From Lamellibrachia columna (taxonomy: Eukaryota; Annelida; Polychaeta; Sabellida; Siboglinidae): a stretch of DNA of 64,000 nt. The stretch spans positions 7,110,701-7,174,700 of the forward strand of contig OY759268.1 in NCBI GenBank assembly GCA_963662155.1. Direction: 5' to 3'. Positions 12,858 to 25,100 of the stretch are shown here, one piece after another (within the stretch, counting starts at the first letter, position 1; every line of letters begins with the position of its first letter). A program made the translations under genes and the position numbers. The notes beneath the pieces are model-generated. The model was not told the DNA's origin. It was given only the letters and a program-made list of their open reading frames with translations, and made no database searches.

Positions 12858-14831
12858 CTGTAACAAACAAAGTATTACTTATAAAACATGGTTCGATCGT
12901 GAACTGTCAGAAAGAAATTAATTCTGACGGGATAGTGTCACAAATTATCAGAAACTAGTTTGTGACAGGTTTCTTACGTCATAAACTGCCATAAACGACC
13001 AGTAACGAATACACAGTATACAAATGTAAGATACTATTCATTATATAATATGACATATTTAACGGAAACATTATAATAATTATATATTACTCTTGCATTA
13101 AAAGAACAACAAACTCATGAGTAATATTTACAGTTGTCTTTTAGCGACATCTTCATTCAATATATCAATTAATTAATAATCCAGCTCAAAGTTGCCAATA
13201 CTGCACATGCATCATTTCATGTCAGTTCACATGTCTAAATATATTTATTTAAAATACAGTTGACACATTATATAAAATGGCATATCTGATTGTTTTGTGA
13301 GTGATTTTATGTATTAAATATGAACAAAATAGAGTTTATAACGGTTATTAATGCCCGAGACATTTCTGAACGAAATTGCACTTTAAGTCTGAGTTTTTAT
13401 CGTCTTTTCAGAAACAAATTATATTTAACCAATAATACATGACATATAACAAAAGGCCTATTTTAATATTACATTTAAGGATTAATTACATTATCAGGGC
13501 TAGCTGTCTATAAATCAGTTGCTCCAACAAACGTGCAGTCAGATCAATATCTGTGTACCCTCAACTACCCTGAATATATCACCACTAGGTAACACAGCAA
13601 GGTTTGTGAAAGCATAATATGGGTATCAAAGGCTTGGGGTTTTTAACCTTCCTTCCGACCGCTTTTTGGCATATCTTCCAGACAATCAAACACTGTAGTT
13701 TTCTACTTCTCATTACAGTTTAACTATGACTATTTTTCTGTAATTTTATTCATGTTAGTTATTGAATAAAATTTTAAATACTAATAATAATAATTATATC
13801 ATTATATAAATATTTATTCATTACTTCTTATTAGTACTATTTATGTACATTTATTATTATTATGTTGCTATATTAATATATTGATTTGTTTATTTAGCAA
13901 TTCTATACTATCTTATTTTTTTATTTGTTGTGAAGCACCACACACACTTTTGGATCTGGCGCTATACCAAATAACATACATTATTTTTAGAAACCCACGA
14001 CCTACCAACAATGAAGACCTTCTCATGTGCAGTGTCGGCTGTGTGGAGAACTTGTCTCAGCCATTGCAACTGTTTCTGTCCTAACCCACCATTGTACTCA
14101 ACGAAGCGTGCATCGAGACCGTGCAAACCCACAGGCGAATTCTTGTCTTCATTTGGATTCTTCGATGCCAACAATCGTTCCGCTGCCACAAACTGTGGGC
14201 ATGTTGATTCGTATCCCAGCTTGCCCACGTCATACGTGTCTATGACAACGATGCGGAAGCCGTGCGCGGGACTGAAGTGGTAATAGTTACACGGTTGTTC
14301 CGAGTCTGTCGTTGCATGTGAATTTTCGTCAATGTTTATCTCAGGATGTTTTCGGGATGAATTCAGTTGGCTTTCGGCGAGCTGCCGTCTCGTGAAGTTG
14401 TACAACTCGTGGTTTCCCCATATGTGGTACGTCGGACCGTTGAACTGTGCACACACACCAAGTGTTTTCTGCAGTGCAATATCACTTGTACCATTTCTCT
14501 TGTTATGGCCATCTATAAGGTCTCCCAGTTGTAGCACAAATGAGACGTCACTCCTGTCGTTCCAGTGACGAATGGCATCAGAAAGTAGTGACAGGGAATT
14601 TCTGTAATAACGCATGCGCGTCTTAGCAAAGTTGCTGCCGTTGGCTATGTCCGCGTAATGCACATCTGCTATAATGCCGAATGAAACCAGGATTCGACCG
14701 TCTGTCGTACATGGCGAGTTCACTGAAGCTCCGTCTGGGGGCGACATTGTGTGATGGAAAGTACTCAGTCTTGCTGCATTTAATGTGACACATTGACGTT
14801 GTAGGCCAAATACCTTAACCCATATCTTCAT
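12565..14831 (-). CDS. ADPRM: manganese-dependent ADP-ribose/CDP-alcohol diphosphatase (ADPRM)
   Basis: Two coding exons, 14831-14006 and 12857-12565, join in phase 1 (donor ATTGTTG|GTAGGT, acceptor TTACAG|GC) to 372 aa, near the ~340 of vertebrate ADPRM. The family hydrolyses ADP-ribose, CDP-choline and related diphosphates with Mn2+, in the cytosol. Metallophosphoesterase motifs are all present: DVH at 56-58, GD at 103-104, GNHE at 139-142, GH at 276-277 (split by the intron) and GHDHDGG at 314-320. Family-specific blocks such as TRMRYYRNSL, QLGDLIDGHN and GVIETPPG are clear. Mammalian enzymes have DVQ at the first motif; here it is the canonical DVH. Start chosen at 14831; Met at residue 29 is an alternative, since the first 48 residues are not conserved. 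Confidence 0.93.
14006..14831 (-). CDS. ADPRM: ADPRM exon 1: N-terminal two thirds
   Basis: It carries metal-site motifs 1-3 (DVH, GD, GNHE) and ends inside the GHIP histidine motif. Continuing past the donor gives unrelated residues and a stop at 13962, which supports the splice. Confidence 0.92.
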
Positions 14832-15829
14832 TTCCTCTCAGCCGTTCCATGTTCTGAAAAGAAATGTTACGCATTTATAATAAGTGTAGCAATAACGCAT
14901 TTTGACAGGATTGAGGTGGACTTGCTTGATTCAAAATTACATCGTTTTTAGATTCGAATACATTACAGTTCGTTACCACCAAAGAAAAACTGGGGTATTC
15001 CAACCATTAGTGGGGCATTCCGACCAAGCGGTTGACGCATTAGCATTGTAACGGGCGTATTCAGGCCGAGGGACAGTCCGATCGCGTTCCTCGTTTTACA
15101 TCTGATTTGTATCAATGACAATGGGTCAATGTCACAACCATGCTGCCACTATATTAGGCACTTCAACAAAACACGCTGAGCGGCTCGGGCGGCGTGCCCA
15201 AAAATCGTGTCAGCTTAGCGCCGTGACGATTTGTTTCACATCCTTTATTGTCGGCTGTTTCCGTTCTTTTCCGTGACTTACAGCGGCAAATTGGATAACG
15301 GTAAGTTTCTTTTCATGATCGTCTGTTTTTTATAATTAAAATTGCACCAGCATTAAGGCGAAATACACCGATTAGACGACTTCTAGAGGTCTTAATTAGT
15401 ATGTGTACGAAATATTTTCCCGCTACGCGAAGGCCTGTGGGGTGCAGCGTTGTTTTCGAGCGGTGTAAATATGTGAAATTTCGTCCGATTCTTGGAGTTG
15501 GACAGTGAGATCGATTTTACCGAAACCTAAAATCATTACTTATTTACACTTCCATGGATTCACTACAAAGCCAATACAATACAAAATGTTTGATATTTGT
15601 TTTGCAAAATAAATTTTATCAAAGAATATTATATTAGTAATGAAATATTTTTATGTACTTTTTTCTTATCACTATATCAAGTGGTATAAGGGTATGTGCA
15701 TTGCATGTATTCTTTCATCTGAAATAAAAAAATTATTGATTGATATTGATTTAAAACAGGTTGGACCTTGCTGTGCTAAGTAACCAGAATAATGAAATGA
15801 TCAATGTATTTTTTCAATGATTGACAACA
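14832..15829. other. ADPRM 5' flank and intergenic DNA
   Basis: No supported coding region. GC content and CpG frequency rise at about 15030-15490, which may mark a promoter. A TAACG|GTAAGT donor-like site at 15296-15306 could end a non-coding first exon of an unseen forward transcript; this is weak. Confidence 0.35.
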
Positions 15830-18110
15830 AATCAAAGAAACAACTGCGCGATATATGTGTTACAGACAATCTGTGTATTCAGTCATTTCACGTAATGGCT
15901 GACATGTTTAGGCATTACGCGAAATGACTGTTTCACTCAGGCATTTCGAGAAATGACTGAAAATTCTAGTCATTACGCGAAATGACTGGACAAAAGGCAC
16001 TATTATTACACAGTTTGACTGGTCGCCATTTCAGTCATACTGTGTATTAACAATGTGTGTACTTTTGTCATTATATATTGTTCCAATGTTAATTGTGTGT
16101 TAATGTCAGCTTTCACAATTCTTCAGACATTCACATTACTCAAGTAGATAAACAAAGTGAATAAATATATGCTATATATTTGCAAATAGCAACATTTTGC
16201 TAATAATTTATCCCTCTCTGGGTACAAGATTCTAATCCTCCTCCTGACAGTTTGATTGACAGCTATCTCACTAGTGTTCTCTGATTTGATGGACAGGTAA
16301 TGGATGACCCAACCATTCTCCAACAGGGAATGCTAACTGCCTAACAATGGTGTCTCAATTGGATATTGTGCATTGCCTATCCATATAAAAAAAAACATAA
16401 TCAGTAGGTGTTAATCACTCGCCTCTTGGCATAGCTATCGCAGTGGCACAGGATAATTACGAAGTACAATTTAAGGAAAAACTACAAAAGGTTTCAAATA
16501 TGTCAAAAACATCTAATTCCCAAAGTGGAATATTTCAAAACTATAGAACAACTCAAGCTTGCAGCAACTAATGAATCTACGAAATCACGCCATAGATACT
16601 ACATACTCAGCAAGTAAGAACCAATTTTTATTTGTAGTTTCTTACGCTGAACATTGTTTCTTGATTTTAAGTGTGATAAATTTACCAGACATTTCACAGT
16701 TTGAGGAGTAGATAGTAGTTCATTTAATCAATGCAAATATTCCAACCTATAATAAATGAGGTATGGGTGGAAAGATAGTTAAATAATATCCCAATGTGTG
16801 ACATAGCTAACATGTAATTATGCAGTAATGACATCATACCAAAATGTTGTCATAAAAATTACTCCACAGCCCCATATATGCAATTTTGGTGGCTTGCATA
16901 ACATAATGTGGTTTAATTTTTATTTGGTAATGGTGAAATGTCACACCATGTCACCATCATTCATTGATCTGCACATTGAAGCCACAGGGGTAATTCCATT
17001 CAAAGGTTTTTTCAGTAAGAAGCATCGAGTTAATATCCACCACAGTTGTATTGGATACCAATTCAAGCCTTAATCCTTTCTCTGTTAAATTCTTCATCTC
17101 TTTATGTAAACCACAAAGTCCACAAAATGAAAGCCGTCAGTACTGTCTCACAAAAGTCGAGAAGTCCTTTCATGATTTGTCACATTAAGCCGTGCAAACA
17201 AATTAATTTAAAAGGGAAGTTAAACCAATTGTTAAATTTACATTACATTACAAAGACACATTGATAAACATCATGATTATGAATATATAACAATTACAAT
17301 ATATATTTTTTTCTCACCACTCTGATTTAGGTAGTTTATAATTAAAATTGGATAATAATTTTTATTTGCTCTTATGTTTCGCAGTTATCAAATTTTTAAA
17401 TGCAGTGACATCGAGAAGTTGATAAAGAAACAAAATACACAGTGATGCACACTGAAAACAGAAGTGATAGGATAAAATGTCCTGAACCTCTAAAATCAAT
17501 AGGACACAATGTCCTGACTCCACAAAAACAATAGGACATTCTACATTTCCAACATTCATTTTAAGATACACAATAGCAGACAAATTGTAATTGATACTTC
17601 ATAGTGTTTGCTCTGGGTATAGCGGCACAAAGCGCACCTAGGGGGAGTGGGTCATTGCACCTTGTAATAAGAATAATTTGATGATAAGTGTTTTCGACCA
17701 TGTGGAGTAACTTCAATTCCTGGTGTTCTAAACGATCCAAAGTGAATCCGAATAATAATCTTAGCCAATTGACAGTCACCATTGTAAGGCAAAATATTTT
17801 TGAGTGTGAGAAATAGATAGCTGCTAGGTGGCAATTTCTGAAAATATCTGGCTAGGTAGATGAAAAAACAGCAAGTTTGCCCACATCAGTTGTCATTAAT
17901 CAGGGCAAAACACTATTTCAGTCATTACGTGAAATGACTGCACATCTTTTCCAGTCATTTCACGTAATGACTGAAATTTTCAGTCATTTCGCGAAATGCC
18001 TGAGTGAAACAATCATTTCACGTAATGCCTAAACATGTCAGTCATTACGCGAAATGACTGGTTACACAGATTGACTGTAACATATATATCGTGCAGTTGT
18101 TTCTTTGATT
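15830..18110. mobile_element. inverted-repeat DNA element, ~2.3 kb, palindromic subterminal motifs
   Basis: Left end 15830-15990 matches the reverse complement of right end 17920-18110: AATCAAAGAAACAACTGC, a CGATATAT run, TTACAG, CAATCTGTGT, then a series of 20-bp palindromes of the type AGTCATTACGCGAAATGACT. At least five such palindromes or half-sites occur on each side. The interior has only short broken frames and no recognised transposase. No convincing target duplication beside the outermost match. Best read as a non-autonomous or decayed cut-and-paste transposon; superfamily not assigned. Confidence 0.75.
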
Positions 18111-18590
18111 ATACATATATATATATATATTCTAAATCATTAATTTATTTCATCGATTGAGTCCAATCTGATTCTTAGAAAGTGTTTTATTAAAACATTT
18201 AATTTTACTTTAAATTATTTAACAGCATTGTAGGGAGTAATGTAGAATGTTGCAGCAGTTGTCCATTCGACACAAAAAATGTTGGGTTCAGCAGTGAAAT
18301 ATTGTCTGTGAACAGTTTTATAAACATTACTTCATGTTGAATTGCAGGACATTATTTCATGAAACAATGACTGAAATATTTAAATATTGCTGTACCGAAC
18401 CTACAGTGTACTGTACATACAGGAAATGACAAAATCTCAGAATATATAATAAATCGTGTTATATTTATGTAATGACATTGTTTTTTCTATACATTTCTCA
18501 AACAATTATTTTATCAGTCACCATGCAAGAATATTTTGGTGATCTTTATATGTAATATTATTTGGCAGGGAAAAAAAGCCCAGGCTCTGC

Positions 18591-18826
18591 AAAACAAATT
18601 ATACGAATATCTTCATAATCATAGACGTTATGACTTTTTATTGAAATGTGTCAGTCTGCTGACTTGGCACACTAATTAGCCAGTGTTGATCTATTAACTA
18701 AGTTACTATTAATAATAAATGACTGGTGCATATCTATGCCCCTACTTAATGTGTTTTGAAACCCTGAACAAATTATACAAATATCTTCATAGTGATGGAA
18801 GTTATGGCCTTTTATTAGAGGTGCTT
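18591..18826. repeat. direct repeat, ~58 bp, two copies
   Basis: 18591-18650 and 18767-18826 share AACAAATTATACRAATATCT followed by TCATARTSATRGAMGTTATG and a TTTTTATT end. The spacer is unique AT-rich DNA. Confidence 0.8.
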
Positions 18827-19117
18827 AATTAATTTGATTATTTTGCTATATTCCTTTCAAATTAATTTTGCGAAAAACTAAACCTACCTAGTATCCACAC
18901 GATTCCACTGCAAGTCTGCAACATGTAAGCTCGTTTGTGCAACTTTTTTTATGTACTTTTTTTTAGAAATCATCAGAGAAACTATTAAATTAGTTAATGT
19001 TTGGACATAGCTATGTGAAGGGCAAGTGAACTGGATTTGTGATGGGCTGAACCATTTGAGCCAAATTGAGGCTCTAGCTACCCAGCGTACCAATCAAACT
19101 GTTTGTAAGTAGAACTG

Positions 19118-19480
19118 CTTACTTACTTAGTCTTAATTAGGTTTACTTAGTCTTAGCCTTCTTCCTGACCGTAGGCGGTGCTCTCATTGGTCAGATATTC
19201 AACTTTCCCTTGGGATGCTCTACGGCTTCCTGGCAAGTTGTTGTAGAGAAATTCCTCAGTCCTCCGATGTCTATCTAGACGGGTTTTAAACGAGTTGACA
19301 CTTGGCCTTGGCCCTTGCCTTGTGGCAATTACAACTACTTCCGGTAGCTCATTCCATAATCTGGTAAATCTCTGACGCTGCTTATTGATTAGGAACAGCT
19401 TAACCTGTTTTGTTTTGATGCGTTGCCGAGCCTCCCGAAGTCGATGCGAGGATTTTAGCGCAATAGTCCGAATATAAGTG
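19118..19480 (-). mobile_element. LINE reverse-transcriptase C-terminal fragment
   Basis: The reverse strand reads KQRQRFTRLWNELPEVVV, then SVNSFKTRLDRHRR, the WNxLP...SVNxFKxRLD signature at the C terminus of CR1/jockey-type ORF2 proteins. No catalytic part is present; a 5'-truncated dead copy. Confidence 0.75.
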
Positions 19481-19497
19481 TTTGGTATACCAAGTGT

Positions 19498-19660
19498 TTA
19501 CTTACTTAGTTCCAGGCTGGTCCTGATCCTCAGTATTCTTAGCCTTATAGATTCTTCCTGATCGTATGCGGTGGCCTCGGTGCCGGTGGTCAGATGTTCA
19601 ACTTTCCTTGGCTTTGGCTGCACATGCTCTACGACTTCCTGGCCTCATTGTATGATATAT
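19498..19660 (-). mobile_element. second partial copy of the same LINE 3' end
   Basis: The sequence TTCTTCCTGATCGTATGCGG, then GGTCAGATGTTCAACTTTCC and CTCTACGACTTCCTGGC repeats 19163-19235 with changes, about 400 bp away. Confidence 0.7.
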
Positions 19661-20621
19661 AACCTTTTACTAAGGTTACGTCAAAATCATTGACGATTTC
19701 AAAACCACGTCCGTCCATGTTGAGCGACAATACAAGGTAACGGTGTATAAAATGCGGATCACCTGCATGAACCACTGCATACTGCAAAGTACTATCAAAT
19801 GGACTGGGGCGTGTGCATGTAGCTATTAACAATTAGCATCTACTGTTAGAAGAAACGCGCTAAGTCCGAGTGTTTGCATGTTTACGCATTGCGTTGCTTA
19901 GCTACTTAGGTAAATACTTCGCACCTAGTCTAGGCAAGGCTAGGCATAACCGACCGACTGCAAGCACGGCTACCCAGTTCCAAAACAAATTATTGCATTG
20001 CTCACTGGAACAACCTACATACATTGTTTACCATGATTCAACACAACGCTGTGTTTATACTTTGTACATACTGATAAGCAGTAAAACATATTTAACTCAC
20101 AGTTGTAACACAAGCAACCTGTTGTATTTTCGCTTCACAGGGTTCGCTTACTTGTCCAAGTTCTTATCCGCATTACAAAATGCAATCTTGTGCCGATAGG
20201 GTGCGCGACTTAGCTTTTGACATCTAACAACACATTTGGTCAATAAAGATGATGCTGCAAACTTGAAACATTTTAAACGTGGGTAGTAAATATATTAATT
20301 TGGCATCATATCAGATTCAATTTGCATGTTACTGTACATTAATGTCGGCGGCGTCTTTTTGAACAAAATAACAAGTGGTATGTTTCATGCAATTCACGGT
20401 CGATAATAGATGACTTTCTGGTGTAATTTACTAGTAGTGACCGTTTTGGTTAGGGTAAGCGATACTAATAGGTCGGTAAATACTTGATGCTTGATGACAT
20501 ACATCCTAAACATTTGGTCACAGTTAAACTTGGAGGTAGTAGTGAGTTTAGGGATCGACATCACACCCAGAAGAACGCTGAGACTGAGGCTGTGACTATG
20601 TCTGTGAGGCGGGGTGCGGAT
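19661..20621. other. intergenic, nothing recognised
   Basis: Several short frames on both strands, none with a domain or family resemblance I can support. Confidence 0.4.
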
Positions 20622-20626
20622 GTTTC

Positions 20627-21157
20627 TGTTACGTCCCGAATCGGAATCCGACCGATTCCGGTATGGGAAATGTCCGATACCGGAATTGAGTGGCGGGTTG
20701 CTGCGCAAAATAGGAATTCCAAGACGTGAACCCGAAATCGGAATATATATAATAGAATTCCGATTTTGCGCTGTCCCAAATTGGAATTTGTCATTTTCCT
20801 GTCGAAGTACTTAGGACATAATAATAAATTATTATATAGCGTTTCTTGGACCCGAATGCTTAACCGTAACTTCACATGGTAAGCCATCGCAAAGATTCTT
20901 AATCCTCGCGATACACTTTGGATTGCGTTATCAGTTTGGAGGTGTACTGTTCTCCAGAAATTAAATGTGCTCATAAAATGAGCTTCTTTGATCACCCATC
21001 TGTACACCAAAACACTGCAGTGTTTAAAAGTGGCGTGCACAGATATATCAATCTCGGCTGTCCACGCAGCATTCCGATTTTGGGCACGCAATTCCGGAAT
21101 TGGGCAAGGCAGCAATTCCGATACTGGAATCGGACGATTCCGATTTGGGACGTAACA
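20627..21157. mobile_element. 531-bp TG...CA element with 5-bp target duplication
   Basis: It begins TGTTACGTCCCGAATCGGAA and ends with the complement TTCCGATTTGGGACGTAACA. Inverted similarity extends about 45 bp. GTTTC lies directly outside both ends (20622-20626 and 21158-21162). TG/CA ends, 5-bp duplication and an internal AATAAA fit a solo LTR; the long inverted ends would also fit a MITE. No coding frame of its own. Confidence 0.7.
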
Positions 21158-21289
21158 GTTTCGGCCCATAACGGGTTCCACCAACCGTTTCCGCAACTGG
21201 TGAACAGTGAAGTTTTTTCGCTCGCATGGAAAATGGGCTCTATGGACCTTACTACATTCGTTATTTTTTATTTGGATGTTTGCGTATTG

Positions 21290-21557
21290 TAACTGGGAAA
21301 TGTTATGTACTAAATTATTAGTTTTTTCAAACAAATATTCTAATTAATTAATTCTAAATATGCAAATGAGTTAAGAATTAAATTATTTTTTATTAAATAA
21401 ACATACAGACGAAAATACAATGGAAACTGGGAAATGTTATGTGCTAAATTATTAGCATTTTCGAATAAATATTCTATTTAATTAATTAAAATGTTCAAAT
21501 GCATTAAGAATTAAATTGTTTTTATTAAGCATATACACAGATGAAGATACAAAGACG
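21290..21557. repeat. tandem duplication, ~133-bp unit
   Basis: 21290-21422 and 21424-21557 both begin AACTGGGAAATGTTATGTRC and run through AATTATTAG, ATATTCTA, GAATTAAATT and ATACAAWG. Roughly 80 percent alike by eye. Confidence 0.85.
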
Positions 21558-21814
21558 TTTAAGACTTGACGATATGCTGGAATTTTATTTTATTGATACT
21601 GCTCTATAATAATTATATAGTATTATATTAGCATGTAATCGTGTACTAATGTTTCTGTGCACAATCATAATTTCCTTTTTACCGAATCAGGCCGTGAGCC
21701 GAAACGACTATTCTTAGAATTATGCCGCTTAGAATTCCACTGCTAGTGTGGGCCGAATCGACCGTAGCTGAATTCAGTAGTGACATGGTTTTCGGTGAAG
21801 TGGGCTGAACCATC

Positions 21815-21975
21815 CGGGACCTGTGAGATGCACAGAGTCGGAGTCCACAAGCACAACAGGTTTTTCCATATCCCTCTGTGTGATCTTTTATTTCCCCCGG
21901 CACAGACACCAGATGTAAAGGACCAACATCTTTCAGTGTCTTTTCCAAAAGACAGAAAATGTGGGGTGAGCAAAA
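21815..21975 (-). mobile_element. SINE body fragment
   Basis: The reverse strand carries CACCCCACATTTTCTGTCTT, then TGGAAAAGACACTGAAAGAT and TCCTTTACATCTGGTG. The forward copy at 26475-26660 has the same blocks (CCCACTCTGCCTGTGTCTTT, CGGAAGAGACATTAAGA, AGTAAAAGATCCCACA). Conserved animal SINE body; it ends about 100 bp before the ERCC5 start. Confidence 0.55.
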
Positions 21976-22071
21976 AAATCTGTATTACTTTATGACGATT
22001 ACCCGATGTGTTGACATGTTCCCTCATGAAGCTGTTGCGTGTTTCCCTGCAGGATGAGGATTTAGGGAAGA

Positions 22072-22159
22072 ATGGGAGTGCAGGGCCTGTGGCAGCTGCT
22101 ACAGCCTACTGGTTGCCCCATCACACTCGAGTCCCTCGATGGAAAGGTGCTTGGTATTG
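22072..22159 (+). CDS. ERCC5: ERCC5 exon 1: XPG N-terminus
   Basis: Begins [10 protein letters not shown], the invariant start of the XPG/FEN1 family (MGvxGLWxLL), which fixes the initiator. The donor ATTG|GTATCC splits the codon of catalytic Asp30. Confidence 0.95.
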
Positions 22160-25100
22160 GTATCCTTGTACTTCTGTATACCTATGTGAGCCAATCCAGG
22201 ATAAGTTTAATAATTCTTGATATATTGCATGACTGTATTGGCTCCTGGGGTTTTCAGAATATGCTATGTTTGTGTGAAATCTGTGTAACTTAACAATAAA
22301 TAGCTGTCACAACAACCATGGGTTGATATATCTATACAAACCACTGGTGATACATGAAAGATGTGTTGCAGGGGTCTCAACTTCCCACATCCCACCTATT
22401 TTGGGGGCCAACCTCCCAACTCCCATCTATTTGCGGGGCCAACCTCTCAATTTGCATGTGTTTGTGAGGCCAACATCCCAACTCAAATGTGTTTGCGGGG
22501 CCAACCTCCCAACATTTTTGAGAGTCCCCCCTCCAACCATTCCCTCGTCCCACCAATCTTTAGGGTCAACCTACCTCCTCTCACTTCCTGCCACACACCC
22601 CTCATACAAGAATGCTACAGAGATGACCGTGTTTCGTCCTTGACTATGGTGAAGATGTCAGTATCTGGCTGAACCAGGCTGTGAAGGGCATGAGAGATCA
22701 ACAGGGCGGGACGCTGGACAACGCTCACCTTCTCAGTCTCTTCCATCGTATATGTAAACTTCTCTTCTACCGCGTCAAGCCCGTGTTTGTGTTTGATGGC
22801 GGCGTTCCACTGCTCAAGAGACAGACTCTGGTGAGTAGGCAAAGTGGAGTCTGGTGAGTAAGCACGGACGTTCTTGTGATGTCATTGCTATAAAATTATG
22901 TTTGTGATATCTGAATCTGGCAAGGAGGCTAATCAGAATCGATCTTTAATTATTTTCCAAATGTAGGAACATGTAGTTATTCCCTGATCTCACAGCCAAT
23001 AGAATGGATTAGTTACTATGCTGCAGTTGGTAATTACTCTGTACCGAGTGAACTTGCATCAGACTAGCACATAGGAGAGATATTAGTATCTAGAAAGTGG
23101 TTGGAAATTTTGATTTGGAGGTGTAATTGTAGAGTCTACGACGGCAGCGGAAGGAGGAAGCAGAGAACTCTTCTGAGAAAGCGACCAGAAAACTCGTCAA
23201 CAATCAACTCAAGCAACATGCCCTCAACGCCGTCCTCGGGGTTGCTACTAGCAACATGATTCCTGCGCCGTCACGACAACCAGACCTTTTTGAGTTACCC
23301 CCACTGCCAGAAGCACAAGGGTAAGAGAGTAACCATGGTGATCATTTAATTCGGGAACCCTAGGTTGCACATTCATGTCAGAGATACCACTTTCTGTCTG
23401 TGTATCCGTTACTGCAGGTTCATTCATGCACATTCATGTCAGAGAAACCACTTTCTGTCTATGTATCGGTTACTGCAGGTTCATTTATGCACATTCATGG
23501 CAGAGAAACCACTTTCTGTCTGTGTATCGGTTACTGCAGGTTCATTCATGCACATTGATGGCAGAGAAACCACTTTCTGTCTGTGTATCGGTTACTGCAG
23601 GTTCATTCATGCACATTCATGTCAGAGAAACCACTTTCTGTCTCTGTATCGGTTACTGCAGGTTCATTCATGCACATTCATGGCAGAGAAACCACTTTTC
23701 CTGCCAGTGTATCGTTTACTGCAAAATCGTGACTGAAAAAACACTTTTACTGTCTGTAATGTTTACTGCACATCAGGCCCTTAGCCAGAAATAAAATGTT
23801 GCCAGTCTTGAACATTCTAAAAGGTGTAACCTTAAACGCGCGAACACGTGCGATACCGCGTGAACACACGCGAATGGCTTCCATGGAAGCTGTTTGCACC
23901 TATACAGTCATTATTGGCCCAACTGATTTTTTTTCACTAGCAAGCCAATGCTTGTTGATATCATGACAGCCACTATTGGCCCATTTAGTTTTGCACTGGT
24001 AATCCAATGCAATTTGAGCAAATGACAGCCAGTATTGGCCGAATTAGGTGTTTTCAATGGCAGACTAAGTTCGGTTTAGTCACTATTGGCCCAATCGAGT
24101 TTTACTAGCTGTGCTGCGAGGTTGGTGTTATCACCTGCACAGTAATACTAAGTAACCTGCACAGTAATACACTCAAAATCAAATGCTTGACACTAAAAAG
24201 TAAAGAAATACAAATAAAAATAGAAATATACCACTCTGTAATACAATTCGTTTTGAAAATAATACATTGACACATTACTTCTTTGATAAAACAGCAATCA
24301 TCCAGATCCAGTATTGCTTAGGCTATGCTGTGGCTATGCCTAGCCCTAGGCTATGCCGTGGCTATGCCTAGCCCTAGGCTGTTGTTATTGGACAAAAAAC
24401 AGTGTGAATTTACTAAACTGACCACAGCTTAATTGTTCGTGGTTTGCCTGCTGTTTTAGTTTTCTTCCAGCAACCGGGAAACTGCTGGCAATATTAGGCC
24501 TACATGCCAATTATGGATGTGAACCGGAGCCCGAATCAGACTCATTTTCGAAGTCGGCCACAATCGTGCTTGGCCACTGCAGAGTGCCAGCAGTGGGTGA
24601 CAATACAGTAGCGTCTCGGTTACTAGCAGCAGGCACATCAACATTATGGATCTCTACTAGCGTAACAAACCATCCTGACTCGGACTGTTCAGGGACAATC
24701 GCAGAAACGCTGCTTTTATTCATGTTTATAAAAAGGCATCGATTGTCGTGAACTTTGACATATCGCATATTTCACTCACTTTCGCTTGGCAGGTGCCATT
24801 TTTAACTCGCCCCACGACATCGTGGTCACGGGATTGTTTCTTCAAACGACAGTGCCAATGGATAGGCACTGAGAAAGACCATAGAAACGCTTTTCCCAAC
24901 CAGTGCACGATTACAATAAATAGAGATCAACTGCAGTATCATTATTTTTTAACGATGTCAAGGTTAAAAATATGTAGTCTTATAGATCGGCGATATTTGC
25001 TATTCTGCCGCCAACAACATTCATTGAATCACAATCGCGTGCGCTAAGAGTAATTAAGACAGTTCAAACAATTTTATTATGAAAAAATATGATCTTGTAA

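Noticed and set aside
14011..14568. Forward frames opposite ADPRM exon 1
   Set aside because: Antisense shadows of a clearly conserved reverse-strand enzyme.
16123..17834. Short frames inside the inverted-repeat element as transposase exons
   Set aside because: None shows a DDE/D motif or any known transposase block; AT-rich chance frames cannot be excluded.
22323..22672. Two forward frames of ~105 codons in ERCC5 intron 1
   Set aside because: They follow the 36-bp repeat and include the acceptor region of exon 2 in wrong frames.
24511..24908. Reverse-strand frames possibly coding a zinc-finger protein or transposase
   Set aside because: Cys/His spacing does not fit THAP or BED fingers, and the two frames do not join; left unassigned.
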